From Oscillospiraceae bacterium (GTDB lineage Bacteria > Bacillota > Clostridia > Oscillospirales > Oscillospiraceae), in assembly GCA_022801715.1 (NCBI GenBank), contig JAAWSV010000025.1:1-36393 (forward strand): DNA of 36,393 bases, written 5' to 3'. Under the pieces are notes generated by a model. That model was given only the letters and a program-made list of their open reading frames with translations. It made no database searches and was not told where the DNA came from. The number at the start of each line of letters is the position of its first letter. Position 1 is the first letter of the stretch. This document shows, in pieces, positions 17,297 to 25,021 of this stretch. The position numbers and the translations under genes are program-made.

Positions 17297-17783
17297 CATG
17301 CCATTTTCTCGCTTTTTCCGCTATTTCCGGTCTGAAAAGGGCGGTCCAAACCGCCGACATTCCCGATGTTTTTGTGAGAAAACCTTCCATATGGACAGCT
17401 TGTCCCAGCAAAATTACAGCCGTATTCAAATCCGGCTTACCCCGGAGATATAGGGAGGGTCGTAAATTTCGTCCAAAAAAATGTGGAATTATACAATAAA
17501 AATAGTGACATTTGTTCAAGGTGTTGCCGCAAAACAGATTAAACTATAAATAACATCTGATAAGCTGAATATGATATAAGCACTACACCCTTTCATTTAA
17601 GCAAATCCATACAAACATCAAAGCGCACAGCGTGCTGGAAGCCCTGCATGACGTACTGAGTACCCCGTATCTGAAGGGGCCGGGCCAGCGCCGTTGTCAG
17701 AGTATAATATAACCCCCCAGGACTTGGGTTATTTTATATACAGATAGTGTAGGCAACATATGGAAAGGCGAAAGGTGGTAATT
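17297..17783 (+). other. AT-rich gene-free stretch upstream of the YjiH-type transporter
   Basis: No convincing gene. It contains a TATAAT at about 17703 without a good -35, and a weak stem near 17708-17735 (ATAACCC/GGGTTAT followed by TTTAT) just before the transporter, possibly an attenuator. A start-less frame at 17575-17712 reads protein-like (..SVLEALHDVLSTPYLKGPG..) and may be decayed coding sequence. Confidence 0.35.
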
Positions 17784-19151
17784 ATGGCAGAGAACAGAAG
17801 CAAGCACTTAGCCAAGTTCCTGATCCCGTCCATCATCGGTGTGGTGCTGTTCATGGTGCCGGTCAAGTATGGTGGGGATTGGACAATTCTCGTGAAAATC
17901 TTGGCGGACTTTATTGGAAGCGCCTTGGGCGGCGTTCTCCCGATTCTGTGTGTTCTGATTGTGACGGTTTCGGCGGTGATGTCGGTGATTGCCCTGTCGA
18001 AGCCAAAGTTCATCATGGACAGTCCCATCCTCAAGGACACATTTTCTGCTACGCCGGTGTGGGTCATTGTCAGAGTGCTGGGTATGGCTTTTATCTGGCT
18101 GACCTATTTGGGCGTAAGTGCTGGAGATGATGCAACAGGCCTCCTGCATATGATCACAGAGGGTGGAGCTGGCGGCTTCGTGCTGTATGACCTGCTGACA
18201 GTTTTGGTCATCATCTTCGCGATTGCCGGACTGTTGCTGCCGCTGCTGCTGGACTTCGGTCTGCTGGAGTTCATCGGCGCGCTGTTGACCAAGGTGATGC
18301 GTCCGCTGTTCAAGATTCCGGGCCGCGCCGCGGTGGATTGTGTTACCTCTTGGATCGGCGACGGAACCTTGGGTGTCATGCTGACCTGCAACCAGTATGA
18401 GGGAGGATACTATTCCGCCCGTGAGGCATCAATCATCGCGACCACATTCTCGGCCGTTTCCATTACGTTCAGCATCGTTGTGCTGGCGCAGGTGGACCTG
18501 ATGGAATACTTTGGGCTGTACTACTTGGTCATCTGCTTGGTGGGTATCGTCTGTGCCGTTATTCTGCCCCGGATTCCGCCCCTGTCCATGAAGAAGGATA
18601 CATATTTGGTAGAGGGCCGGGCTATGCCGGAGACAGTCCCCTCTCAGTACAAGAACTCCGTGGATTACGGCTTGGATCTGGCGGTCAAGCGTGTGTCGGA
18701 GCACAAGGGTGCCGGTCAGTTCCTTACTAACGGCCTAAAGAACGCGGCGGGTATGTGGTTCGGTGTGTTGCCCACGGTCATGACTGTCGGTACGATAGCG
18801 CTGTTGCTGGCAAATAATACGCCTATTTTCGATATCTTGGGCAAGCCTTTCGTACCTCTTCTGAACCTGCTCCAAGTACCGGAAGCTGTCGAGGCCTCCA
18901 AGACGATGATTGTTGGCTTTACTGATATGCTTACACCTGCCATCATTGCATCGGAGGGGATCACCAGTGCCATGACCCGTTTCATCGTCGCGGTAACTTC
19001 CGTTACTCAGCTGATCTACCTGTCTGAGGTGGGTGGTCTGATTTTGGCCTCCAAGCTGCCTGTAAAGTTCTGGGAGCTGGTTGTTCTGTTCCTTGAGAGA
19101 ACCATCATCAGCCTTCTCATCGTCTGCCCGATTGCGCATCTGATCTTTTAG
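17784..19151 (+). CDS. YjiH-family membrane protein with nucleoside-recognition (Gate) domain
   Basis: 455 residues, about 10-11 membrane segments. The N-terminal part (FLIPSIIGVVLFMVPVKYGG..) and the Gate-type core with VTSWIGDGTLGVMLTCNQYEG are typical of YjiH and related spore-maturation/nucleoside-recognition proteins. Substrate is unknown; transport across the cytoplasmic membrane is inferred from topology. A start at 17760 is possible in frame, but the ATG at 17784 has the better ribosome site (AAAGGTGG). Base composition is more AT-rich and codon use more mixed than in the neighbouring operons. Confidence 0.8.
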   Translation: MAENRSKHLAKFLIPSIIGVVLFMVPVKYGGDWTILVKILADFIGSALGGVLPILCVLIVTVSAVMSVIALSKPKFIMDSPILKDTFSATPVWVIVRVLGMAFIWLTYLGVSAGDDATGLLHMITEGGAGGFVLYDLLTVLVIIFAIAGLLLPLLLDFGLLEFIGALLTKVMRPLFKIPGRAAVDCVTSWIGDGTLGVMLTCNQYEGGYYSAREASIIATTFSAVSITFSIVVLAQVDLMEYFGLYYLVICLVGIVCAVILPRIPPLSMKKDTYLVEGRAMPETVPSQYKNSVDYGLDLAVKRVSEHKGAGQFLTNGLKNAAGMWFGVLPTVMTVGTIALLLANNTPIFDILGKPFVPLLNLLQVPEAVEASKTMIVGFTDMLTPAIIASEGITSAMTRFIVAVTSVTQLIYLSEVGGLILASKLPVKFWELVVLFLERTIISLLIVCPIAHLIF

Positions 19152-19213
19152 CAGCGAAGAAATCTTTCGGTGCTTCTTTGGCCGTAGATTTCGCCATAAT
19201 ATAGTAAAAACTT

Positions 19214-19269
19214 AAGGGAGGAGCTGGCTATGGTCCTGCAGCGGAAGGACCGTAACCAGCCCCTCCCTT
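19214..19269 (+). terminator. Long imperfect hairpin after the YjiH-type gene
   Basis: An interrupted stem of about 20 pairs: AAGGGAGG at 19214-19221 pairs with CCTCCCTT at 19262-19269, with CTGG/CCAG and GGTCC/GGACC inside. It lacks a U-tract, so it may be a structured 3' end rather than a classical terminator. Confidence 0.45.
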
Positions 19270-19413
19270 GATCTGCCATTGCATCGAGCCCAAATAGCAG
19301 TGGGGTGTTTTCTGGAAGGGGGATGCCTCAGAAAGGAAAGCGTTGAGGAGGGGGTATTTCGATGGCATCAAAGGCCGAATGCAGTAATTCATAGAAAACC
19401 TGCTGAAATGGCC

Positions 19414-19442
19414 TTGTAATGGGGCTGAGAATATAGTACAAT
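19414..19442 (+). promoter_or_regulatory. Sigma-A promoter for the 82-residue membrane protein
   Basis: TTGTAA (19414-19419), 17-base spacer, TACAAT (19437-19442). About 40 nt before the start at 19489. Confidence 0.65.
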
Positions 19443-19488
19443 AATAAAAATACTAATAAATCAGCACAAAAAGAGGGAGGGATCAGCT

Positions 19489-19737
19489 ATGTTCAGCCGA
19501 GCCAAAACATTTATCCGCTCAGAGAAGGCCGTGCCCACTGCCAGCATATTGATGATTGCGGCCGTTGTGATAGAGAGCAACCTGTTGTCTGTCGCCGCCT
19601 GTTCGCTGCTGCTGGCCTACCTGTTCTACTGGCGCAAGCACACGAAGTCCAAGTCCCATAGGTTGGCCTGTGTCTTGTTCAGTGTGTGTATTTTAGTGCT
19701 GATTGTGGTGAATATTGCGATATTTCTGCGAAAATAG
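19489..19737 (+). CDS. Small membrane protein of unknown function
   Basis: 82 residues. A charged N-terminus (MFSRAKTFIRSEKAVP) precedes a long hydrophobic stretch (about 17-47, probably a helical hairpin), a basic loop (RKHTKSKSHR) and a last membrane helix (VLFSVCILVLIVVNIAIFL). The start has a GGGAGGGA ribosome site; the gene has its own promoter and a terminator at 19784. I do not recognise a family. Confidence 0.6.
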   Translation: MFSRAKTFIRSEKAVPTASILMIAAVVIESNLLSVAACSLLLAYLFYWRKHTKSKSHRLACVLFSVCILVLIVVNIAIFLRK

Positions 19738-19783
19738 CCCTGCCTTAGCACCTGTCAGGGAGCGGATCATAAGGTATAAAAGG

Positions 19784-19813
19784 CAGCCGTCCTTTTAAGG
19801 ACGGCTGTCTTTT
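19784..19813. terminator. Terminator between convergent genes
   Basis: CAGCCGTCCTT (19784-19794) pairs with AAGGACGGCTG (19797-19807) and is followed by TCTTTT on the plus strand. The minus-strand gene ending at 19824 can use the same stem. Confidence 0.85.
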
Positions 19814-19823
19814 GCTGTTGGCA

Positions 19824-20186
19824 CTATCGGTCAGTCCAAGCGTCGAACCGCTCCGAAACCTGCGGATCGTAGAGGGGGCAACCGAAGTCAATCAGAATAT
19901 CCATCAAACGGTTCATGTCGTCTCCGCTGACACCGTAGCAGTCAATGCGCACTGTCTGCGGCGTGGTGGTGATCTGGAATGCGCCGCCGCCGGGATTCTC
20001 GTAGTCAGTGGGGGAGCTGGCGTCCCAGTGGGGGAAGGCGGCGGCGATCCTTTGGAGGATGTCCCCAATTGGCAGCTCCTCTAACTCCGGCAGTGCTTCG
20101 CCGTCGCAGCAGGCCATTGTGTAGACCTTGCCGTGGTTATGGGGTGCACCCTCCCTGTAGCGCCAGAAGTTTAAGTCATAGCTCAT
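19824..20186 (-). CDS. Hypothetical protein, MSYDLNFW-type family
   Basis: 120 residues, soluble and acidic. The start (MSYDLNFWRYREG) and the middle (LPIGDILQRIAAAFPHWD) recall a group of small uncharacterised bacterial proteins beginning MSYDLxF; I cannot name a domain. The gene has an AGGAG ribosome site and stands alone, ending at a shared terminator. No signal peptide or membrane segment is visible. Confidence 0.6.
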   Translation of the reverse strand: MSYDLNFWRYREGAPHNHGKVYTMACCDGEALPELEELPIGDILQRIAAAFPHWDASSPTDYENPGGGAFQITTTPQTVRIDCYGVSGDDMNRLMDILIDFGCPLYDPQVSERFDAWTDR

Positions 20187-20253
20187 GGAAAAATCTCCTG
20201 TCCTCAGTTAGTGGAGCCATTGTACACCATTTCAACCGCAAAAACAAGAATGG

Positions 20254-20283
20254 TTGGAAATACAGCGGCAGATGTGATATCAT
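20254..20283 (+). promoter_or_regulatory. Possible promoter for the duplicated lipoprotein
   Basis: TTGGAA (20254-20259), 18-base spacer, TATCAT (20278-20283), about 30 nt before the GTG start. Confidence 0.45.
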
Positions 20284-20315
20284 AAAGACAGGCCGACCGT
20301 CAAGGAGGTGACAAG

Positions 20316-21533
20316 GTGAAACGGAGGATTTGCTGCGGTATTATGGCAGTGGCGCTGCTTCTGACACTCCTCACCGGCTGCGCGGGGGAGGAGAAGCCCC
20401 TGTGGCAGCGGCTGGAGGAGGCACAGTACAACCGCTACAAGCCGCGTTTGGACCACATGGTGGAGAAATATGGTGACAGGTTCGAGATGGACGTGTATGG
20501 TACGCTTTTCTGTACGGACCCGGTCTACAAGGACTGGAGCATTGGCCTTGGCGGTGAGGAGGATACCATCACCGACAACTTCGCCATCCGCCTGCGGCGG
20601 GATGACATAGAGGCGCTCCTCACGGAGATCGCGGAGCCGATCTTGGGGGAGTGCGAAGTCTACGTCTGGGGCGGTATGCCCTCCATGCTGAATGCAGACG
20701 CTTCGGCGGAGGATTTTTTTACCTATAAGCGAGGGCTTATCCAGTGCCGCATCTGTCTCCCCTACAGCGATGACTTCCGGGAGCGGGGAATGGCGCTGGT
20801 TGCGGCGCTGGAGGCCAAGGGATACCGGATGTCCCAGTTGGACGTGTTGTTCTTCGACGGGGACCGGTATGCTCAGACAGACCGGGCGGTGGCGTCGGCT
20901 TGGAAGCTGCCCAAGGGCTATCGGGCCTATTTGGACGCGGACTGCCGATACAGTGATGAGGAGAAGTACCGCTGTGAGTGGCTGGAAAATCTGAGCTTGG
21001 AGTACATGTTGGAGCAATACGGAGATATGTTCGAGATGGATGTCCACGGAAAGATCACCTGCACCTCGCCGGAGTACCAAGATTGGAACATCCGAGTGGA
21101 TGACTACGATACCCCGCAGCTTTGGGACAACTTCGCCGCCCGCCTTCGCCGGGACGACTTGGAGGCAGTAGTCCGGGAGATCACCCAGCCGGTTTTCGGA
21201 GAGTGCAAAATCGCCGTCACCAGCAGCCGCCCCGCAGACTTGGATGTGGACAGTCCCACGGAGGACTTTTTCAAGGGAGAGCGGAGCTTGGTTATCTGCC
21301 GCATTCTCGTCCCCTCCACCGGGAGCGCCGAGGCGGATCGGGTCCAAGGCGAGGCGTTTCTGGAGGCCCTGCGGAAGAATCGGATCAAGCTGTACATGCT
21401 GGACGTCTACCATATAGACCCGGCGCAGTATGCGGCGGCGGACCGGGAGGAGCCGGAGGACTACCGGCTTTGGATGGACGCCCGCCGGGATGACCGGACA
21501 GGGAAGTACGTGGCCGAGTGGCGGGACTGGTAA
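20316..21533 (+). CDS. Lipoprotein with a tandemly duplicated unknown domain
   Basis: 405 residues from a GTG start with a good AAGGAGGTG site. A lipoprotein signal ends in the lipobox LLTGC (Cys at about residue 22), so the protein should be attached outside the membrane. The rest is two copies of one domain: copy 1 starts MVEKYGDRFEMDVYG (about residue 48) and copy 2 MLEQYGDMFEMDVHG (about residue 232). Shared landmarks are CT[DS]PxYxDW, DNFAxRLRRDD[IL]EA, P[IV][LF]GEC and EDFF..RxL[IV]xCRI. No known domain is recognised. It is probably surface exposed; the role is unknown. Confidence 0.75.
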   Translation: MKRRICCGIMAVALLLTLLTGCAGEEKPLWQRLEEAQYNRYKPRLDHMVEKYGDRFEMDVYGTLFCTDPVYKDWSIGLGGEEDTITDNFAIRLRRDDIEALLTEIAEPILGECEVYVWGGMPSMLNADASAEDFFTYKRGLIQCRICLPYSDDFRERGMALVAALEAKGYRMSQLDVLFFDGDRYAQTDRAVASAWKLPKGYRAYLDADCRYSDEEKYRCEWLENLSLEYMLEQYGDMFEMDVHGKITCTSPEYQDWNIRVDDYDTPQLWDNFAARLRRDDLEAVVREITQPVFGECKIAVTSSRPADLDVDSPTEDFFKGERSLVICRILVPSTGSAEADRVQGEAFLEALRKNRIKLYMLDVYHIDPAQYAAADREEPEDYRLWMDARRDDRTGKYVAEWRDW

Positions 21534-21565
21534 AAAATCTCTCGACAAAAGTACCCCTATGAAAG

Positions 21566-21830
21566 GGCGTTGTTCTAAGAAATCATGTAGGGGCGGATAT
21601 TATCCGCCCCTCAGCTTGTCAAAAAACCAAAAGGTTTTTTGACAAGCTGAGGCAGATTTCGGCCATAGGCCGAAATCTGTCGCTGTGGCGGGTTGATTTG
21701 ACGCGAAAGGAACCCCTCTTGGGTTCCTTTCACACTATCCTCCTTACCGCAATCACACCCTGCCGCCTTTTTTGACAGTCTGAGGGGCGGATATTATCCG
21801 CCCCTACATAGTTTTCCTATAGCAACGCTC
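21566..21830. mobile_element. MITE-like element: long terminal inverted repeats around an array of hairpins
   Basis: About 265 bp without a coding region. Imperfect terminal inverted repeats of about 60 bases (21566-21626 and 21770-21830) each contain the same palindrome GGGCGGATATTATCCGCCC (cores at 21590-21610 and 21784-21804) next to CAGCTTGTCAAAAAA or its near copy. Between them are three more perfect hairpins: 21612-21650, 21652-21680 and about 21707-21730. No target-site duplication was confirmed. The structure fits a non-autonomous miniature element or a large palindromic intergenic repeat. It could also act as terminator for both flanking convergent genes. Confidence 0.7.
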
Positions 21831-21867
21831 CACTCAGCAGGGGCACTTTGCACATAGCAAAATCGTT

Positions 21868-22794
21868 TTACACGTCCAAAAGTCCCATGATGGCGATGCC
21901 AACCACCACCAAGGCGATCATGGCGTAGTGCTTCCAAGAGAGCTTCTCCCTCAGGAAGATCCGGCTCCACAGCACCGAGGCGGCACAGTAGGAGGAGATG
22001 ATGGGGGCGGACATGGCGAAGTGGGTGGTATCCGCAATGGCGTAGATGTAGGCCAACTGACCGGCGGTCTCGCAGACAGCGCCGATGTACTTGGGAGCTT
22101 CCATCTTGGGAATCAGGCGGTCCTTCTTGATCAGCACCACATAGACGAAGCAGACAACGGCGGCAAAGAGGAAGGTCAGCTCATAGGCCACATTACAGCT
22201 GGCCTCGTGGTTCTCCACCACGCCCTCCAGCATGTCCAATACCCGGTTGTCAGCGAAGGTTCCCGCCGCGTCTAAGATGCAGTAGGCCACTGGCAGGGCC
22301 AAGGCCAGAAAGCTCTTGGCGTACTTGTAGTTTCCCGCCTCCTGCCGGGCGGCCCGAAGGTCGTTGTCCTCCAAGGAGTCCACCACACCTAAACCGATGG
22401 CGCCCACGCAGACCAGGGCGATGGCAAAGAGGGCCAGGGGGGAGTAGCCATCCGCCCCTACAAAAATCAGTGTCAGCACCGCCGTCAACGCCCCGGAGGA
22501 GTTGCAGATAGGGGAGGAGATAGAGAGCTCGATGTACCGAAGACCGATATAGCCCAAGGTCATAGAGCCGATGTACAGAAGGGAAACGGGCAGATAGGTG
22601 AGGATGATACTCAGATTGATGGTAACGCCGTTGATAAACACCTCGACACCGGCATGAATACCCATGACAATACCCACCGCCATAACCATCTTCAGATGGC
22701 TCAGCCGGTCGGAGGCGTCCCGGCACCCGATCTTAGAGAACAGGTCGGAGCCGCTCCAGCAGAGCAGGGCGATGAGGGAAAGCCAAAACCACAT
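21868..22794 (-). CDS. EamA/DMT-superfamily transporter
   Basis: 308 residues with about 10 membrane helices in two similar halves. Helix 1 (MWFWLSLIALLCWSGSDLF) and the last helices (FLREKLSWKHYAMIALVVVG, IAIMGLLDV) are in the drug/metabolite transporter style, where the second-half loop L-x-E-x-L-x-x-x-x is typical. About 25 residues of charged loop sit between the halves (SLEDNDLRAARQEAGNYK). Substrate is unknown. Translation starts from an AAGGAGA site. Confidence 0.82.
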   Translation of the reverse strand: MWFWLSLIALLCWSGSDLFSKIGCRDASDRLSHLKMVMAVGIVMGIHAGVEVFINGVTINLSIILTYLPVSLLYIGSMTLGYIGLRYIELSISSPICNSSGALTAVLTLIFVGADGYSPLALFAIALVCVGAIGLGVVDSLEDNDLRAARQEAGNYKYAKSFLALALPVAYCILDAAGTFADNRVLDMLEGVVENHEASCNVAYELTFLFAAVVCFVYVVLIKKDRLIPKMEAPKYIGAVCETAGQLAYIYAIADTTHFAMSAPIISSYCAASVLWSRIFLREKLSWKHYAMIALVVVGIAIMGLLDV

Positions 22795-22946
22795 ATGGAA
22801 TTTTCTCCTTTTTCACACAGATTTTTTGAAATTTTAGGGACTTTTCAAAAAATCCGGTCCGGCGGCGGACGCCGGCGGTAGTAGCGATTGGGCATAGGTC
22901 ACCTTTCCGTAGATAGGAGGTATTTTTAGTGTGGAGCGCAGAGGTG

Positions 22947-22976
22947 TTGCAAAGGGATCGGCGGCTATAGTATAAT
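22947..22976 (+). promoter_or_regulatory. Sigma-A promoter for the CbrC-family gene
   Basis: TTGCAA (22947-22952), 18-base spacer, TATAAT (22971-22976), about 30 nt before the start codon. Confidence 0.65.
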
Positions 22977-23011
22977 GGAGGTGATCAATTCCAATTTGAG
23001 GAGGTTTCATT

Positions 23012-23524
23012 ATGCTGCCACATTTTCGTTATCATCCCGACCCGCTGGCTACCGAAGCTTTTCAGGAGCTGGGGGAGCCGGTGCGGTGTCCCTGCTGTGG
23101 GGAGGAGACCTCGGTGGTCTATCGGGGGCCGTTCTATACCATTGATGAGGTAAATGGCCTCTGTCCCGACTGTATTGCCAGCGGGGCTGCGGCGGAGAAA
23201 TTTGACGGAGAATTTCAGGACAGCGAGTCTGTGGACGAGGTGTCGGACCCCGCCAAGCTGGATGAGCTGGTCCACCGGACCCCCGGATACTGCGGCTGGC
23301 AGCAGGAGTACTGGCGGGCCCACTGCGACGACTTCTGCGCATTCCTGGGCGCCGTCGGCTATAAGGAGCTGCTGGAATTAGGTGTGCTTGCGGAGGTGCT
23401 GGAGGATTTGGAGGACTGGCAGCGGGAGGGTATCCAAGAATTGGAAAAGAATGGGGGTGCCCAAGGCTACCTGTTCCGCTGCCTCCACTGTGGAAGACAC
23501 CTGCTGCAAATAGATTACGATTGA
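23012..23524 (+). CDS. CbrC family (UPF0167) protein
   Basis: 170 residues. The opening LPHFRYHPDPLATEAF and the first cysteine pair CPCCGEET, then LCPDCIASG and the closing FRCLHCGRHLLQIDYD, are family features. The three CxxC pairs suggest metal binding. In E. coli, CbrC is linked to colicin tolerance through the CreBC regulon, but no such regulator is in this window, so function here is not assigned. The start has an AGGAGG site; a terminator follows 13 bases after the stop. Confidence 0.88.
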   Translation: MLPHFRYHPDPLATEAFQELGEPVRCPCCGEETSVVYRGPFYTIDEVNGLCPDCIASGAAAEKFDGEFQDSESVDEVSDPAKLDELVHRTPGYCGWQQEYWRAHCDDFCAFLGAVGYKELLELGVLAEVLEDLEDWQREGIQELEKNGGAQGYLFRCLHCGRHLLQIDYD

Positions 23525-23537
23525 GGTATCGCTTTTT

Positions 23538-23574
23538 CGGACGACTGTCATCTGTGACGGCTGTCCGGCTTTTT
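23538..23574 (+). terminator. Terminator of the CbrC-family gene
   Basis: 13-bp stem with G-U pairs (23538-23550 with 23555-23567) followed by GCTTTTTT. It abuts the end of the convergent PLP-enzyme gene. Confidence 0.8.
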
Positions 23575-24872
23575 TAGGGAACTTGCAGTTGTGATTCGCT
23601 GACCAGACCTGCTTCCACCATCTTCTGGAGGCTCATGAGAATGCCGGTCTTGGCGTGGTACCAAGTGAGACCACCTTGGAAGTAGACGGCGTAGGGGGAG
23701 CGAATGGGGCCGTCGGCGCTGAGCTCGATGCTGCTGCCTTGGACGAAGGCCCCCGCCGCCATGATCACATCGTCGTCGTAGCCGGGCATGGCCCAAGGCT
23801 CCGGGGTGACGTAGCTGTCCACCGGGGCGGCCTGCTGGATCCCCTTGCAGAAGGCCACCATGGCCTCGCGGCTGCCTAAGGACACCGCTTGAATAATGTC
23901 GTGGCGGTCCTCGGCGGCGTCGGGGACACAGGGGTAGCCTAAGCTTTCATAGATATTGGCGGCAAAAACCGCACCCTTCAGAGCTCCGGCGGTGACAGTG
24001 GGGGCGAGGAAGAAGCCCTGAAACAGGGCGGGCATCAGTCCCAGATTGGCGCCTACCTCTTGGCCTAAGCCAGGGGCAGAGAGGCGGTAGGCGCAGCGGT
24101 CCACGCAGACCTTGGTGCCGCAGATATAGCCGCCGATGGGGGCCAGACCGCCGCCGGGGTTTTTGATGAGACTGCCCACCACCATGTCGGCGCCCACATC
24201 CGACGGTTCCGCCAGCTCTACGAACTCGCCGTAGCAGTTGTCCACCATCACCAGCACATCCGGCTTGACGCCCTTGCAGAAGGCGATGAGCTTCCCGATC
24301 TCCTCCACGGAGTAGGAGGGGCGTGTGGCATAGCCCTTGGAACGCTGGATGGTGATGAGCTTGGTCCTGCTGCCGATGGCACTGCGGATGGCGTCATAGT
24401 CGAAGGTACCGTCAGACAGCAGGTCCACCTGCCGGTAGGTGACGCCGTACTCGGCCAGAGAGCAGGGGGAGGGACGGATGCCGATGACCTCCTGCAAGGT
24501 GTCATAGGGGGCGCCCACAGGGGAGAGAAGCTCGTCCCCGGGGAGCAGATTGGCGCTGAGGGCCACGGTGAGGGCGTGGGTGCCGCATGTGATCTGAGGG
24601 CGGACCAAGGCCGCCTCTGTGTGGAACACGTCGGCGTAGACCTGCTCCAGCTTCTCCCGGCCTACGTCGTTGTAGCCGTAGCCGGTGGTGGCGGCGAAAC
24701 AGGCCGCGTCCACCCGGTTTTTCTGGAAGGCGGCAAGAACCTTGGCTTGGTTGTACTCTGCCGCGGCGTCGATGTCGGCAAAGCGGCTGGTGAGCCGGGC
24801 GAGGACAGCCTCGCCGTATTCGTACACGGCCCGAGAGAGGCCGAGGGTTTCATACATAGTCTGCAAATCCAT
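23574..24872 (-). CDS. PLP-dependent methionine gamma-lyase-like protein (aluminium-resistance family)
   Basis: 432 residues from the chosen start. A fold-type I PLP enzyme of the group often annotated 'methionine gamma-lyase family' or 'aluminium resistance protein' (YnbB-like). Key regions: RPQITCGTHALTVALSANLL (cofactor phosphate and ring-stacking region), DNCYGEFVE (cofactor Asp) and TIQRSKGYATRPSYS with the Schiff-base lysine; later GGGLAPIGGYICG. The true reaction is uncertain for this family. The start MDLQTMYETLGLS at 24872 fits the family N-terminus but has a poor ribosome site. A longer frame begins at 24935, but that codon lies inside the -10 box of the likely promoter. Confidence 0.82.
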   Translation of the reverse strand: MDLQTMYETLGLSRAVYEYGEAVLARLTSRFADIDAAAEYNQAKVLAAFQKNRVDAACFAATTGYGYNDVGREKLEQVYADVFHTEAALVRPQITCGTHALTVALSANLLPGDELLSPVGAPYDTLQEVIGIRPSPCSLAEYGVTYRQVDLLSDGTFDYDAIRSAIGSRTKLITIQRSKGYATRPSYSVEEIGKLIAFCKGVKPDVLVMVDNCYGEFVELAEPSDVGADMVVGSLIKNPGGGLAPIGGYICGTKVCVDRCAYRLSAPGLGQEVGANLGLMPALFQGFFLAPTVTAGALKGAVFAANIYESLGYPCVPDAAEDRHDIIQAVSLGSREAMVAFCKGIQQAAPVDSYVTPEPWAMPGYDDDVIMAAGAFVQGSSIELSADGPIRSPYAVYFQGGLTWYHAKTGILMSLQKMVEAGLVSESQLQVP

Positions 24873-24925
24873 GGAGCGACCAGCTTTCTTTAGAATATGG
24901 GAAAATGATGGCATAACTGTTTGAC

Positions 24926-24954
24926 ATATTACCATGTGGAAGCTGTTTTTTCAA
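24926..24954 (-). promoter_or_regulatory. Sigma-A promoter for the PLP-enzyme gene
   Basis: On the minus strand TTGAAA (24949-24954), 17-base spacer, TAATAT (24926-24931). It is back to back with the OLE promoter, about 35 bases apart. Confidence 0.6.
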
Positions 24955-24987
24955 CTGTGAATATTCCATTAAAATATACAGAATATC

Positions 24988-25016
24988 TTGTGCTCTGGAA
25001 AAAGATGTGCTATACT
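24988..25016 (+). promoter_or_regulatory. Promoter of the OLE RNA and downstream operon
   Basis: TTGTGC (24988-24993), 17-base spacer, TATACT (25011-25016), with a G-rich structured RNA starting about 6-8 bases later. No gene start follows for nearly 800 bases. Confidence 0.75.
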
Positions 25017-25021
25017 GTGTC

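Noticed and set aside
17575-17712. 45-codon start-less frame reading ..SVLEALHDVLSTPYLKGPG..
   Set aside because: No start or ribosome site; only a possible coding remnant, too weak to list as a gene.
20280-21548. 422-codon open frame opposite the lipoprotein gene
   Set aside because: The plus-strand frame has a lipobox, ribosome site and an internal domain duplication preserved at protein level; the minus frame has none of these.
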